Source: Euglena gracilis
Taxonomy: Eukaryota; Euglenida; Euglenophyceae; Euglenales
DNA: 64,000 nucleotides
Direction of reading: 5' to 3'
NCBI GenBank assembly: GCA_039621445.1
Contig: CP154955.1
Span: forward strand, 26,219,069 to 26,283,068
Shown here: positions 1-12,161 of the stretch, in pieces
Position numbering within the stretch: position 1 is the first letter of the stretch
How the letters are laid out: every line of letters starts with the position of its first letter
Translations under genes and position numbers: made by a program
Notes under the pieces: model-generated
Databases searched by the model: none
Seen by the model: only the letters and a program-made list of their open reading frames with translations
What the model was told of the DNA's origin: nothing

Positions 1-1224
1 CAACCACAACCCACCGCCACTCTCCCCGTCAAGCCACGTACCGCTGCCCTGCCCCCGACCCCTCTACACTCCAGCACTGCCGTTCCCCTCAGCTCCCCGC
101 TCCCCCTCGCCCCTCTACCCTCCCGCAACTTATTGAAGGTGGGCCTAGCCCATTTTCCACTCGCCATCCTATACCCCAGCTGTAAATTACCATAACCGCC
201 TGTGGACCTTCAAATCCAGTACCTGTAGGCTGTGCCACTGGTCGGTGAATTCGGTTCGCCCCACCACCGTGGTCCTTTGAAGACATCCCCCAGCAAAAAA
301 AAAAGGAATTTAGCCAAGGGTGATTAATAGGGGGGGGTGACTAACTCGGGGGGGGGTCAATTTAGGCCCAAAATTTGCCCCCTCCCCCAAATTCTTGGTG
401 TTTTCAAGGTTGTTTTCTGGGCATTCTAGGGCACTTTTCAAGGATGGCAACCATAAAAAAAATCCGATGGCCAAATTTGGTGTTTTTTAAAGAAGAACAG
501 TTTCCTTCAAAAAAATTTTTTTGCCTGGGGCCCAAGGGTGACTAATAGGGGGGGGATTAACTAGGAGGGGGGCATGGTAATGTGGTGGTGCATGGTACAC
601 CTAAAAGATCCCGAGGTACATGGTGCACCTGAGTACCCAGAATTTTTTTGGGGGGGTCTTATATGGGGGGGGGCATGGTAATTTGGTGTGGATGATTCCT
701 AACTTGTGGTGGGTGCTTCCTAATTTGGGGTGGGGTTGTCCTAATTTGCTGTGGTAGAATCCTAATTTGGCTAAAAATTGCTCACAGCAAATTCCTAATT
801 TCACCTTCCCAAAAATGCCGTCTCCCCCGCGTCCCCCCCCCCCCGCCCGCGTCCCAGACACCCCCATATGATGAGACGTGCCAAAAGGCAGGCTAGAGTT
901 TTGCGGCAGCTGCCTTTGGTACGTGGGGTAGATGGTGCCCGGAAGGCGCCAAAAATATCAAAAGAATAATTCAGAGAGCAGCTTCCTGGCATGAGGGAGA
1001 ACAAAGCCACATTAAAGCAAACGAACTGCACGAACAACTGTCCATCTCCGTGATGAGGCAGATCGTCAAGATATTGGTACCTCGGGAGCCAAAATCCCAG
1101 GGATTTTTTTTGGATTTGAAGCGCCCCACTTGACTGCAATGCCCAAGGTCGACAGGGCCGCCATGGCCGTGGCTCCAAGGGGCCTACCCGGGGCCGGTGT
1201 CGTGGGTGGATCTGGAAGCCAGGG
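1..1224. other. Unclassified G-rich flank without a recognisable gene
   Basis: I see no gene with a recognisable domain here. The stretch 300-870 is full of G or C homopolymer runs of 6-11 bases with A/T-rich spacers. Between about 696 and 803 the motif TCCTAA(T/C)TT recurs five times, the first four at about 20-bp spacing. From about 870 to 1,220 the composition is more balanced, and one plus-strand frame contains a short piece (EQSHIKANELHEQL) faintly like a retroelement RNase H segment, too short to call. Homology to family 1 starts at about 1,222. Confidence 0.5.
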
Positions 1225-2780
1225 GTGAGGGCAACACCTCATATAGTTACTCGGCCAGCAGAAACGAAACGACAGGTGCTGCAGGAATTGCTGATGCGGA
1301 TGCAGGGGGTCGAACAGACAGTGGCTGGGTTGGCTGAAAGTCAACGTGAGGTGAAATCTAGGGGGAAAGAAACAAAACGTCAAGTTTGGATTTTGACAAG
1401 CAACTGCGACGGGATACTGAAAGAACTGAACCACAGGGTTCCAAGAACACAGGAACATTTTACCAAGGCAATACTTAAGTGGGAGGCAACGGAGAGAAAC
1501 GACTAACCGAAATGACTGAACTCACAGAAAAAACAAAAGAAACTTTTGAAAAATCTCAAGCTTATTCCTTCTCAGCAGCCTCTAGCTCTCGCAGCGACCG
1601 GCGCCAACAGGGGACGGAGAAAACCCCAGAAAGCCCAGCCCCTGCGCCAGTGGGCCAGTTGTCCAGACGGGCAACAGAACCGTCCACAAGAACCCCGGCC
1701 AGCTGCTGCAGCAAGGCAGCGAAGCCCAGGCCCAGCCACAGCCATCACGGGGGAGGGGCTGGCATCGGGGCCCCAGCCGGAGGCTTGGGCAGAACTGATG
1801 GGGTTGGGGGGACCCCAGCCAGTGCCCACAGCCCCACAGCCAGCAGCCTCGGCCTTACAGCCAGTGACTCCAACGGGGGTCTGGGGGCCCCAAAGCCCCC
1901 TAACACAGCCCAGGGAGGGGACCCGAGGACCCCCAGGACAGCTCCGGGAGGGGACCCGAGGACCCCGAGAACCTGTGCCAGGTGTGGGTTGGGATCTCCC
2001 TGACCTGACAACCCTAATGGTGCAAACGGTACAAGAAGAATTTAAAAAACTTTCAATACGACAGGACACCCGTGTCAAAGACCCAACCCCCCAAACACCA
2101 ACCTGTTTGAACTTTCAGCCAACGCCCAACCTTTTCAACCTCGACGGAAACCGACAGACCCAATGCTGGAACACCAGCAGCGACTGGAGAGGGAACTGTT
2201 GGAAATCAAGAACATGATGGAACAGCAGCTTCAGCAACGGGAAAACACTGGTCCCAGCCAGATCTCACAGCCGCGAACGCGGGATCTGTTCACATGGGTG
2301 ATAGAATAAAACCCAGGGCCACAAAAAACAACAGGTCCCCAATTCGGCAGCACATACACGCCCATTTTTCATGTGGGGGCAGAAAGGGTTGTCGCCCCAG
2401 TGGCAGCACAGGCTGCCCCCTCCATTGGGCTGCTGATGGGACCAGTGGGTGCAGCCATGACAAAAGACCTGGTCATCCGATCCTCCAAGGAAATTTTGCA
2501 GTTTTTTTTGTGAAACTTAACATTTACCTGAACCGATTGTCAGCCGGACAGGGACCCCTCACAGATGACATGAAACTGACAATTTTGGAGGGAAGCCTTG
2601 ACGAGACGGCCGGCTGGAGCTCCAGCGACGACAAGAACGGAGAGAAAAAGTCAGGTATCAGGAATTTTGGAATTGGCTCTGCCAAAAGGTCGAAAGGGAC
2701 ACCCAGCAGGCAATAAAGGAGGAGCTGAAGAACCTGAAACCGAGTTGCAATGGAAAACTGACTCTGGGAGCGTGGAGGCG
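1225..2780 (+). pseudogene. F1 copy A: 3' part of a gag-like gene, internally deleted
   Basis: This is a partial, frameshifted copy of the family 1 gag-like protein. The first frame (1,225-1,506) matches the coiled-coil segment found at about 4,561. At about 1,471 a deletion of some 460 bp relative to copy B joins it to the segment with the ELTEKTKETFEKS motif. A Pro/Gly/Gln-rich stretch (1,546-2,217) with REGTRGP repeats follows. A capsid-like piece (2,500-2,780, motif RLSAGQGPLTDDMKLTILEG) then ends abruptly in the LTR-like segment. The ancestral protein was probably a structural Gag; this copy cannot be translated whole. Assignment rests on alignment by eye to copies B and C. Confidence 0.7.
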
Positions 2781-3362
2781 TGAGTCAGGGGTGCTGAGTG
2801 CCCGGGTAAGTTAGCTAACCCCAGGCGCTAACCTTAAAAGCTAACCCAGGCGCCCACAAAACTAACCAGGTGACTTGACCCAACCAGGGGCCTACAGTTT
2901 CAATGATGAAACAATTAGGATAATCTCCCCCTAACTTAATTTTAACCTCTGACCAGATTTTAACCACGATTTTACAACCTGTTCCACAGGGCTCTGTCAC
3001 TACTCTGTCACCACTCTGTACTCAATCTGATTATCCATTTGCATTGGCATATCTGGTCCAAGTTTCAATTCAATTAAAGTTTGTCAAGATTTCATTGGGA
3101 GTGGACGTTGATTATCTGTTCAAGTATTGTGGTCAGAAGTGAAGTTTGAATCAGGAGTTGTTGCTGCAAGTGCACCTAAGTTCCCCCGTTCGCCGGCATC
3201 GAAGACTGCTTCACTCAATCCAGCTATCAGCGATCTGACCTCGACGTGAAGGCATTTCAGCGCTTTGATCAAGACCGACAGGTGTTTTATACCCGATTTG
3301 TGACCCCACCAAGGACCCACCCCACAACAACCCCGAGAAGGGAAAAGTTATAACCAAAGAAA
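2781..3362 (+). repeat. F1 LTR-like segment plus 5' leader, copy L1
   Basis: 582 bp starting TGAGTCAGGGG and ending at the gag ATG (3,363). The same sequence recurs at 6,544, at 24,942 and inverted at 14,582-15,112, each time just before the gag start. It contains three CTCTGT hexamers at exact 11-bp spacing (2,992, 3,003, 3,014) and a TATA-like TTTTATA at about 3,286. The left boundary is set by where copies stop agreeing: gag sequence in A and B, unrelated sequence in the arms. I could not fix the LTR 3' end or a tRNA primer-binding site, so LTR and leader are given together. Confidence 0.6.
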
Positions 3363-6300
3363 ATGAAACAATTTTTAACAAAGGCCGCGCGGGGAATTGA
3401 AGTTCAACTGGGCAGGGTAATCGATCCTACGCGGGGACAGGGAAACCCCACGGACCTGGAACAATCGGAACAGAAAAGGGGGTTATCCCGCTCAAATGGT
3501 AGCAGAGGCTTTCTGCCCATTTTCAGTCCCCCCGAAAGCGGCTGGACTGAACAACAGGAAATTACCGCAGAACCACAGGAATCTGCCTCATCGGCCGTCG
3601 CTTGGTCGGCTGGTCCAGGGACAGATGTCCATTTCAATCACCCAGCAACAGGAATCACAATGACGGAATCCACAATGACCGCCCCAGAAAACGTGCAGTG
3701 GAACCAGGAACCTGAGCAATGGGAATACGACACAGAAACGACCACAGACATGGCCAGGACCCTGGGGTGCGACATTCACATTGCACAATTGTCGCAGATG
3801 ACAATTGCAATGGTTGAAATGGAACAGGATGGGGAACAGAACCCCAGGACTCAGGAGAAAACAGGGACAACACAGTTCACGGACACCGAAGACGACGAAC
3901 TGGGAGACATCTACCAAGACACACAGCCACTGCAGCTGACATTCCACCCAGAACCCAGCACGGACACTCAGAACCAACTGTTGAGCCTGAAAGCGGCAAG
4001 ACAGAGCCCGATCGAAGACCACTTCCAGGTCAACGGTGCAGGGGTGGAGGAAGCTGAGGCGGAACCAGAACATTACGACTGGTTCGCTGACACAAACTGG
4101 TGGTCCAGTTTCGTACGGAACATGACGGAATTCCAGCTGGAATTCCAAACTTTCAGGCGAGCCACTGAGTTTGTGAACCAGAAAACCACAGAGGTGATAC
4201 AACGACTTCAAAACATCACAGAACTGCAGTTTACACGCTTGGAACAGCAGCTGATTACACAGGGGGAACGGACAGAAGGGTCGGTGTGGCGAACAGACGG
4301 CGGGTATGAAGAGCTGTCCACGAACCTGGCCACAGTAACTGAAAATTGGAGGAGATGGTGACGAATCAAAACAGACTGTACCAGGGACACTTTGAGAAGC
4401 TGGGACAACAGATTCGGGACCTGAAGGTGATGGCTGGGCTGCTGGACGAAAAAATTAACAGGTTCCATGGTTTGCTGCAAGTGGCACGGGGAAGCACACA
4501 GACCCAGGGGCAACACCTCGTAGGATTACTCGGCCAGCAGAAACAAAAAAAAACGAGCAGGTGCTTCAAGAATTGCAGATGCGGATGCAGGGGGTCGAAC
4601 AGACAATGGCTGGGTTGGCTGAAAGTCAACGGGAGGTGAAATCACGGGAGGCAGAGACAGAACGCCAGGTAGGGACACTGGCAGGCAACTGTGACGAGAC
4701 GCTGAAGGAACTGAACCACAGGGTTCAACAAACACAAGAACATTTTACCAAGGCAATGAAAGGGGTGAACGCAAGGGTGGAACAACTGTCGGAGGGACAA
4801 CAGGATCAAACATTGGAACAGCGGATGACTAAACTTTCACAGGAAATGGCCATTTTGACCAGACGCCTGGACAACCTAGCCTCAAACGACGACAACAAAA
4901 GAAGATTTGACCGCCTGAACCAGGAAATGACCGGGCTGGGGCACAAGGTGGAGGAATCGGCCCAGACCTTCAGGAGGGTACTGGGAGAATTCCAAAAGGA
5001 GGTTTTCAAGACTGGGTCGCAGGAAGCCAGTGACCAGGCCAGGTGGATCGACATGTCATCCACACTGGGACAGATGCTAAACAAGGTGGGACGGTTGGAG
5101 GCACAGCTGACAGACCTCACCAGACGAACAACACTGAAAGAAACGCAAGACTCTGGAATTTGGCAGCAGCAGTGTAGATCGCTGACTGCCGAGTTCCACA
5201 GTCAGAACCAACTGCGGCAATCGAAATCGGAGGCCACCGAAAAAAGATTAAATGAATTGACTGAACTGACAGAAAAAACAAAAGAAACTTTTGAAAAATC
5301 TCACTCTTATTCCTTCTCAGCAGCCTCTAGCTCTCGCAGCGACTGGCGCCAACAGGGGACGGGGAAAACCCCAGAAACCCCAGCCCCTGCGCCAGTGGGC
5401 CAGTTGTCCAGACGGGCAACAGAACCGTCCAACGGGAAGGGGCAATCCCAAGAACCCCGGCCAGCTGCTGCAGCAAGGCAGCGAAGCCCAGGCCCAGCCA
5501 CAGCCATCACGGGGGAGAGGCTGGCATCGGGGCCCCAGCCGGAGGCTTGGGCAGAACTGATGGGGTTGGGGGGACCCCAGCCAGCGGCCCCAGCCCCACA
5601 GCAAGCAGCCTCGGCCCCACAGCCAGTGACCCCAACGGGGGTCTGGGGGCCCCAAAGCCCCCTAACACAGCCCAGGGAGGGGACCCGAGGACCCCCAGGA
5701 CAGCTCCGGGAGGGGACCCGAGGACCCCGAGAACTTGTGCCAGGTGTGGGTTGGGATCTCCCTAACCTAACAACCCTAATGGTGCAAACGGTACAAGAAG
5801 AATTTAAAAAACTTTCAATCCGACAGGACACCCGTGTCAAAGACCCAACCCCCCAAACACCAACCTGTTTGAACTTTCAGCCAACGCCCAACCTTTTCAA
5901 CCTCGACGGAAACCGACAGACCCAATGCTGGAACACCAGCAGCGACTGGAGAGGGAACTGTTGGAAATCAAAAACATGATGCAACAGCAGCTTGAGCAAC
6001 GGGAAAACACTGGTCCCAGCCAGATCTCACAGCCGCGAACGCGGGATCTGTTCACATGGGTGATAGAATAACACCCCGGGGGCACAAAAAACAACAGGTC
6101 CCCAATTCGGCAGCACATACACGCCAATTTTTCATGTGGGGGCAGAAACGGTTGTCGCCCCAGTGGCAGCACAGGCTGCCCCCTCCATTGGGCTGCTGAT
6201 GGGACCAGTGGGTGCAGCCATGACAAAAGACCTGGTCATCCGATCCTCCAAGGAAATTTTGCAGTTTTTTTTGTGAAACTTAACATTTACCTGAACCGAT

Positions 6301-6543
6301 TGTCAGCCGGACAGGGACCCCTCACAGATGACATGAAACTGACAATTTTGGAGGGAAGCCTTGACGAGACGGCCGGATGGAGCTCCAGCGACGACAAGAA
6401 CGGAGAGAAAAAGTCAGGTATCAGGAAGTTTGGAATTGGCTCTGCCAAAAGGTCGAAGGGGACACCCAGCAGGCAATAAAGGAGGAGCTGAAGAAGCTGA
6501 AACCCAGTTGCAATGGAAAACTGACTCTGGGAGCGTGGAGGCG
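3363..6543 (+). pseudogene. F1 copy B gag-like gene, truncated in capsid
   Basis: The ATG at 3,363 (start MKQFLTKAARG) opens a 332-residue frame to 4,361. It is acidic and Gln/Thr-rich and contains no known enzyme motif. A one-base shift at about 4,340, shared with copy C, moves coding into a heptad-rich coiled-coil frame (4,346-4,639, then 4,561-5,979; LDEKINRFHGLLQ, LNQEMTGLGHKVEE). A Pro/Gly-rich region with PQP and REGTRGP repeats follows, then a capsid-like segment broken by frameshifts up to 6,543. The combination of coiled coil, low-complexity linker, capsid and (in copy C) zinc knuckle indicates Gag, the particle-forming RNA-binding protein of LTR retrotransposons. The N-terminal 330 residues resemble nothing I can name. 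Confidence 0.65.
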
Positions 6544-7125
6544 TGAGTCAGGGGTGCTGAGTGCCCGGGTAAGTTAGCTAACACCAGGCGCTAACCTTAA
6601 AAGCTGACCCAGGCGCCCACAAAACTAACCAGGTGACTTGACCCAACCAGGGGCCTACAGTTTCAATGATGAAACAATTAGGATAATCCCCTCCTAACTT
6701 AATTTTAACCTCTGACCAGATTTTAACCACGATTTTACAACCTGTTCCACAGGGCTCTGTCACTACTCTGTCACCACTCTGTACTCAATCTGATTATCCA
6801 TTTGCATTGGCATATCTGGTCCAAGTTTCAAGTCAATTAAAGTTTGTCAAGATTTCATTGGGAGTGGACGTTGATTATCTGTTCAAGTATTGTGGTCAGA
6901 AGTGAAGTTTGAATCAGGAGTTGTTGCTGCAAGTGCACCTAAGTTCCCCAGTTCGCCGGCATCGAAGACTGCTTCACTCAATCCAGCGATCAGCGATCTG
7001 ACCTCGACGTGAAGGCATTTCAGCGCTTTGATCAAGACCGACAGGTGTTTTATACCTGATTTGTGACCCCACCAAGGAACCACCCCACAACAACCCCGAG
7101 AAGGGAAAACTTATAACCAAAGAAA
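6544..7125 (+). repeat. F1 LTR-like segment plus leader, copy L2
   Basis: The second direct copy, also 582 bp and exactly 3,763 bp downstream of L1. It differs from L1 by scattered substitutions only. It serves as the 3' LTR of the truncated unit and the 5' LTR of the longer copy C. The CTCTGT triplet with 11-bp spacing and the TATA-like motif are both kept. Confidence 0.6.
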
Positions 7126-10100
7126 ATGAAACAATTTTTAACAAAGGCCGCGCGGGGAATTGAAGTTCAACTGGGCAGGGTAATCGATCCTACGCGGGGA
7201 CAGGGAAACCCCACGGACCTGGAACAATCGGAACAGAAAAGGGGGTTATCCCGCTCAAATGGTAGCAGAGGCTTTCTGCCCATTTTCAGTCCCCCCGAAA
7301 GCGGCCGGACTGAACAACAGGAAATTACCGCAGAACCACAGGAATCTGCCTCGTCGGCCGTCGCCTGGTCGGCTGGTCCAGAGACAGATGTCCATTTCAA
7401 ACACCCAGCAACAGGAATCACAATGACGGAATCCACAATGACCGCCCCAGAAAACGTGCAGTGGAACCAGGAACCTGAGCAATGGGAATACGACACAGAA
7501 AAAAAAACGACCACAGACATGACCAGGACCCTGGGTGCGACATTGACATTGCACAATTGTCGCAGATGACAATTGCAATGGTTGAAATGGAACAAGATGG
7601 GGAACAGAACCCCAGGACTCAGGAGAAAACAGGGACAACGCAGTTCACGGACACCGAAGACGACGAACTGGGAGACATCTACCAAGACACACAGCCACTG
7701 CAGCTGACATTCCACCCAGAACCCAGCACGGACACTCAGAACCAACTGTTGAGCCTGAAAGCGGCAAGACAGAGCCCGATCGAAGACCACTTCCAGGTCA
7801 ACGGTGCAGGGGTGGAGGAAGCTGAGGCGGAACCAGAACATTACGACTGGTTCGCCGACACAAACTGGTGGTCAGTTTAGTACGGAACATGACGGAATTC
7901 CAGCAGGAATTCCAAGCTTTCAGGCGAGCCACTGAGTTTGTGAACCAGAAAACCACAGAGGTGATACAACGACTTCAAAACACCACAGAACTGCAGTTTA
8001 CACGCTTGGAACAGCAGCTGATTACACAGGGGGAACGGACAGAAGGGTCGGTGTGGCGAACAGACGGCGGGTATGAAGAGCTGTCCACGAACCTGGCCAC
8101 AGTAACTGAAAATTGGAGGAGATGGTGACGAATCAAAACAGACTGCACCAGGGGCACTTTGAGAAGCTGGGACAACAGATTCGGGACCTGAAGGTGATGG
8201 CTGGGCTGCTGGACGAAAAAATTAACAGGTTCCATGGTTTGCTGCAAGTGGCACGGGGAAGCACACAGACCCAGGGGAAACACCTCGTAGGATTACTCGG
8301 CAAAAAAAAAAAAAAAAAAAAAAACGAGCAGGTGCTTCAAGAATTGCGGATGCGGATGCAGGGGGTCGAACAGACAATGGCTGGGTTGGCTGAAAGTCAA
8401 CGGGAGGTGAAATCACGGGAGGCAGAGACAGAACGCCAGGTAGGGACACTGGCAGGCAACTGTGACGAGGCGCTGAAGGAACTGAACCACAGGGTTCAAC
8501 AAAAACAAGAACATTTTACCAAGGCAATGAAAGGGGTGAACGCAAGGGTGGAACAACTGTCGGAGGGACAACAGGATCAAACATTGGAACAGCGGATGAC
8601 TAAACTTTCACAGGAAATGGCCATTTTGACCAGACGCCTGGACAACCTAGCCTCAAACGACGACAACAAAAGAAGATTTGACCGCCTGAACCAGGAAATG
8701 ACCGGGCTGGGGCACAAGGTGGAGGAATCGGCCCAGACCTTCAGGAGGGTACGGGGGAGAATTCCAAAAGAGGGTTTTCAAGACTGGGTCGCAGGAAGCC
8801 AGTGACCAGGCCAGGTGGATCGACATGTCATCCACACTGGGACAGATGCTAAACAAGGTGGGACGGTTGGAGGCACAGCTGACAGACCTCACCAGACGAA
8901 CAACACTGAAAGAAACGCAAGACTCTGGAATTTGGCAGCAGCAGTGTAGATCGCTGACTGCCGAGTTCCACAGTCAGAACCAACTGCGGCAATCGAAATG
9001 GGAGGCCACCGAAAAAAGATTAAATGAATTGACTGAACTGACAGAAAAAACAAAAGAAACTTTTGAAAAATCTCACTCTTATTCTTTCTCAGCAGCCTCT
9101 AGCTCTCTCAGCGACCGGCGACAACAGGGGACGGGGAAAACCCCAGAAACCCCAGCCCCTGCGCCAGTGGTCCAAGTGTCCAGACGGACAACAGAACCGT
9201 CCAACGGGAAGGGGCAAACCCAAGAACCCCGGCCAGCGGCTGCAGCAAGGCAGCGAAGCCCAGGCCCAGCCACAACCAGCACGGGGCAGGGGCTGACATC
9301 TGGGCCCCAGCCGGAGGCTTGGGCAGAACTGATGGGGTTGGGGGGACCCCAGCCAGCGGCCCCAGCCCCACAGCAAGCAGCCTCGGCCCCACAGCCAGTG
9401 ACCCCAACGGGGGTCTGGGGGCCCCAAAGCCCCCTAACACAGCCCAGGGAGGGGACCCGAGGACCCCCAGGACAGCTCCGGGAGGGGACCCGAGGACCCC
9501 GAGAACCTGTGCCAGGTGTGGGTTGGGACCTCCCTGACCTAAAAACCCTAATGGTGCAAACGGTACAGGAAGAATTTAAAAAACTTTCAATCCGACAGGA
9601 CCCCCCCCGTGTCAAGGACCCAGCCCCTCAAACCCCAACCTGTGTTTGAACTTTCAGCCGACGGCCAACCTTTTCAACCCCGACGGAAACCGACAGACCC
9701 AATGCTGGAACACCAGCAGCGACTGGAGAGGGAACTGTTGGAAATCAAAAACATGATGCAACAGCAGAGTCAACAACGGGTCCAAGCCAGAGCTCACAGC
9801 CGCGAACGCGGGATCTGTTCACATGGGTGACAGAAGAAAACCCAGGGCCACAAAACACAGCAGGTCCCCAATTCGGCAGCACATACACGCCCATTTTTCA
9901 TGTGGAGGGCAGAAACGGTTGTCGCCCCAGTGGCAGCACAGGCTGCCCCCTCCATTTGGCTGCTGATGGTACCAGTGGGTGCAGCCATGACAAAAGACCT
10001 GGTCATCCGATCATCCAAGGAAATTTTGCAGATTTTTCTGTGAAATTTCCACTTTACCTGAACCGATTGTCAGCCGGACAGGGACCCCTCACAGATGACA

Positions 10101-10424
10101 TGAAACTGACAATTTTGGAGGGAAGCCTTGACGAGACGGGCCGGCTGGAGCTCCAGCGACGACAAGAACGGAGAGAAAAAATCAGATATCAGTAATTTTG
10201 GAATTGGCTCTGCCAAAAGGTCGAAGGGGACGCCCAGCTGGCAATAAAGGAGGAGCTGAAAAACCTGAAACCCAGTTGCAATGGAAAACTGACTCTGGGA
10301 GCATGGAGGGAGTTTGAAGCATGCTTCAAACTGCTCTACAGTGGGTTGGAACACCCCTCCGCAGACGATGCGTATTCATTGGTCGCTGAACGGATGCCTG
10401 AAATGATGCGCAGAAACTGCATTC
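7126..10424 (+). pseudogene. F1 copy C gag-like gene, N-terminal to capsid part
   Basis: Start and layout match copy B (ATG 7,126). An extra-A run at about 7,500 shifts the frame, and small deletions give a stop at 7,878-7,880. The coiled-coil part continues in 8,113-8,805 and 8,825-9,649. At 8,303-8,324 a poly-A run inserts a lysine stretch absent from copy B. The Pro-rich part and the capsid segment follow. Unlike A and B, the capsid does not stop at the LTR junction but continues beyond about 10,300 (motifs EACFKLLYSGLEHP, DAYSLVAERMPEM). At least five frame changes make it a pseudogene. Confidence 0.65.
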
Positions 10425-11399
10425 GTGAATAAAGACAGGAGGAACCAAGACAGACCCACTCTGAAATTGAAGGGGCTGACAAGCGTACCTGGGGTCCCAG
10501 ACGCATCCAGGGAAGACGTAACAAGACTGGTGGCAGCCACACTTGTGGCTGACGAAAGGTTCCTCGTGACAGCCGATGGAACTGATTTCATCATCAGCCC
10601 GAACGGCACCACGGCGTCCCAGCTGCTGATGATGAAGAACGGCACAGCCCTGGCCTCAGGACACCAATCCAGATTCACAGTGGTTCAAACAACGCTGTCC
10701 CTGGAGGAGATGTTTGCAAAGGTGGAAACAGAACTGAGATGTCAGGAACAATCTGACACGTTCGGGAAGAACTTCGGGGGGTGGCAGAACCAGCCACGGG
10801 AACATCGATCAAAATCCAGTGACAAAAGGGGGTATCTCCGGGAGGTGAAAGAAAACAATTCTTCTCGAACCAGAAGCAAAACGCCCCCACCTGCCCTGTC
10901 CCGTTCCAATTCCCCAAAACCCAGACCACCAACTCCGGAAAAGGAAAGGCAGCCTTCGGGTGCCGCACACAACCCCAGCCCCCAACCCCCTACAGTCAGG
11001 GACAGAGTCAAAATCAGGGCCAAAATTGGGCAGGCTGGACCACTGTGGATTACAGCAAGGGGAAAGGGAAAGGCAAGGGACAGGGTTCGTATCCTGACCA
11101 AGGCAAGGGAAAAGGGTCTGGGAAGGGGAGCGGGAAGGGAAATTCAGGAAAAGGACAACCGTGCTGGCAGTCGACACAGAACTCCGGGACAGCCGGACAG
11201 CCCAGATACGTGCCATCTTCAGATGACGGACGGTGTTACAACTGTCAACAGCCGGGACATTTCAAACGAGAGTGTCCACAGCCACCGCGGTGGACACAGA
11301 AAACGGCAGCACCACAGACTGGACAGCAGGTTGCTGCCCAGGGGCAGAAGTGAAGCAGCTGCGGTAAAGAGGGAGGGGACGAGAGGGGCGACTCTCTGA
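10425..11399 (+). pseudogene. F1 gag C-terminal part with CCHC zinc knuckle
   Basis: The frame 10,425-11,399 starts with a segment containing SREDVTRLVAATLVADERF, then becomes Ser/Arg/Pro-rich. In the overlapping frame 11,045-11,353 there is a GKGKGKG-type basic run followed by a classical retroviral zinc knuckle CYNCQQPGHFKREC (codons 11,234-11,275; C-x2-C-x4-H-x4-C). Zinc knuckles of this type bind the element RNA during packaging. The change of frame between the two halves is a degenerative shift. The knuckle and K/G run fix this as the nucleocapsid end of Gag. Confidence 0.8.
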
Positions 11400-11417
11400 G
11401 TAAACAAACCGAACAGA

Positions 11418-12052
11418 GTGACAGAAAGGAGCCATTACCGCAGCACAAAACAGCGAACGGAGGGAGGTAAGGTATCCAGGGGTTCAGACCAGAAAGCACA
11501 AAACAGACAAATACAAAACACAAAGACTCAGGTGCCACGGGAGGAGGCTAGCTGCAGGTTTGGGCGGGCAGCCTCCCGTTGGATCACCAACCAGTACTAC
11601 GTGCGGGACAGTTTTGTGAAAAAAATCATCTCACATTTCGGTTTGCAACCACAGGTGGATGCCTTCGCCACAGAACAGGAAAAGCGGTTCTCGCGTTGGT
11701 GGGGACCAGACAGCCCACACGGCACAGATGCCTTCCAAAAAATTGGCAGGGCAGCCTCCTGTGGATCAACCCCCCGTTCGACAAAATCCCAGAGGTGATC
11801 AAAAAAATACAGACAGAACAGAACCACGAGGTTTTGGTGGTGACTCAGTTGAAAGACCGAGTTTGGTACCCACAGACCAGAAAACTGACCCTCATGTCCA
11901 TGACGTTTAAAAAAAAAACCAAATTTTTTGGCAGGGTCGACAAGGGTTGCAGGGAAACACAGTGGCAAGTGGAGGTGCTGCTGGTGTGTGGGCACACGGA
12001 ACGCTGTGATTACCTGACGGGCTTCCACCGACACATGACCCCTCACACCCAA
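11418..12052 (+). pseudogene. F1 Dam-like (adenine-N6 methyltransferase-type) domain, frameshifted
   Basis: Two frames together give one domain: 11,418-11,738 with DAFATEQEKRFSRWWGPD, then 11,740-12,050 with GSLLWINPPFDKIPEVIKKI followed by a beta-strand-like EVLVVTQLKDRVWYP. The order DAFA, aromatic W-G, DAF, W-x-NPPF and a hydrophobic strand is that of phage-type Dam methyltransferases, whose (D/N/S)PP(Y/F) motif positions the target adenine. Here it is NPPF at 11,768-11,779. Similar domains are known in some retroelements. The shift falls in an A-run at about 11,738. The domain lies between zinc knuckle and Dcm-like domain. Whether it was ever catalytic is not shown; a non-catalytic relative is possible. 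Confidence 0.6.
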
Positions 12053-12161
12053 CGTCCAAGGTCAACTTCGGGACTGTGCAACATGTTCCACCTTTGGAGA
12101 CAGTGGAGGGGGGTGATGAACACCAGCCACTGGGGAAAACGGACCTGCCGGGGAAAACGTT

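Larger units (their letters stand above)
2781..6543 (+). mobile_element. F1 copy B: 3,763-bp LTR plus truncated-gag unit
   Basis: The unit runs from one LTR-like start to the next and contains only leader and a gag truncated in the capsid region. The same gag-to-LTR junction (about 2,780 and 6,543) is present in copy A, so the truncated form had already arisen before tandem repetition. It has no protease, RT or integrase and would be non-autonomous, comparable to gag-only derivatives of LTR elements. Head-to-tail sharing of LTRs fits unequal recombination between LTRs; that mechanism is inferred. Confidence 0.65.

Noticed and set aside
870-1030. Possible histone-like basic peptide (RRAKRQARVLRQ, DGARKAPK)
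   Set aside because: The similarity is limited to basic composition; no histone core sequence follows and the frame stops soon.
1572-2078. Minus-strand frames opposite the Pro/Gly-rich gag segments (also at 5,307-5,840 and 9,079-9,615)
   Set aside because: They are complements of a low-complexity GC-rich coding segment and recur only because gag is repeated.
3010-3362. tRNA primer-binding site in the F1 leader
   Set aside because: Several TGG-containing stretches exist, but none clearly complements a tRNA 3' end next to an LTR CA end, so none was annotated.
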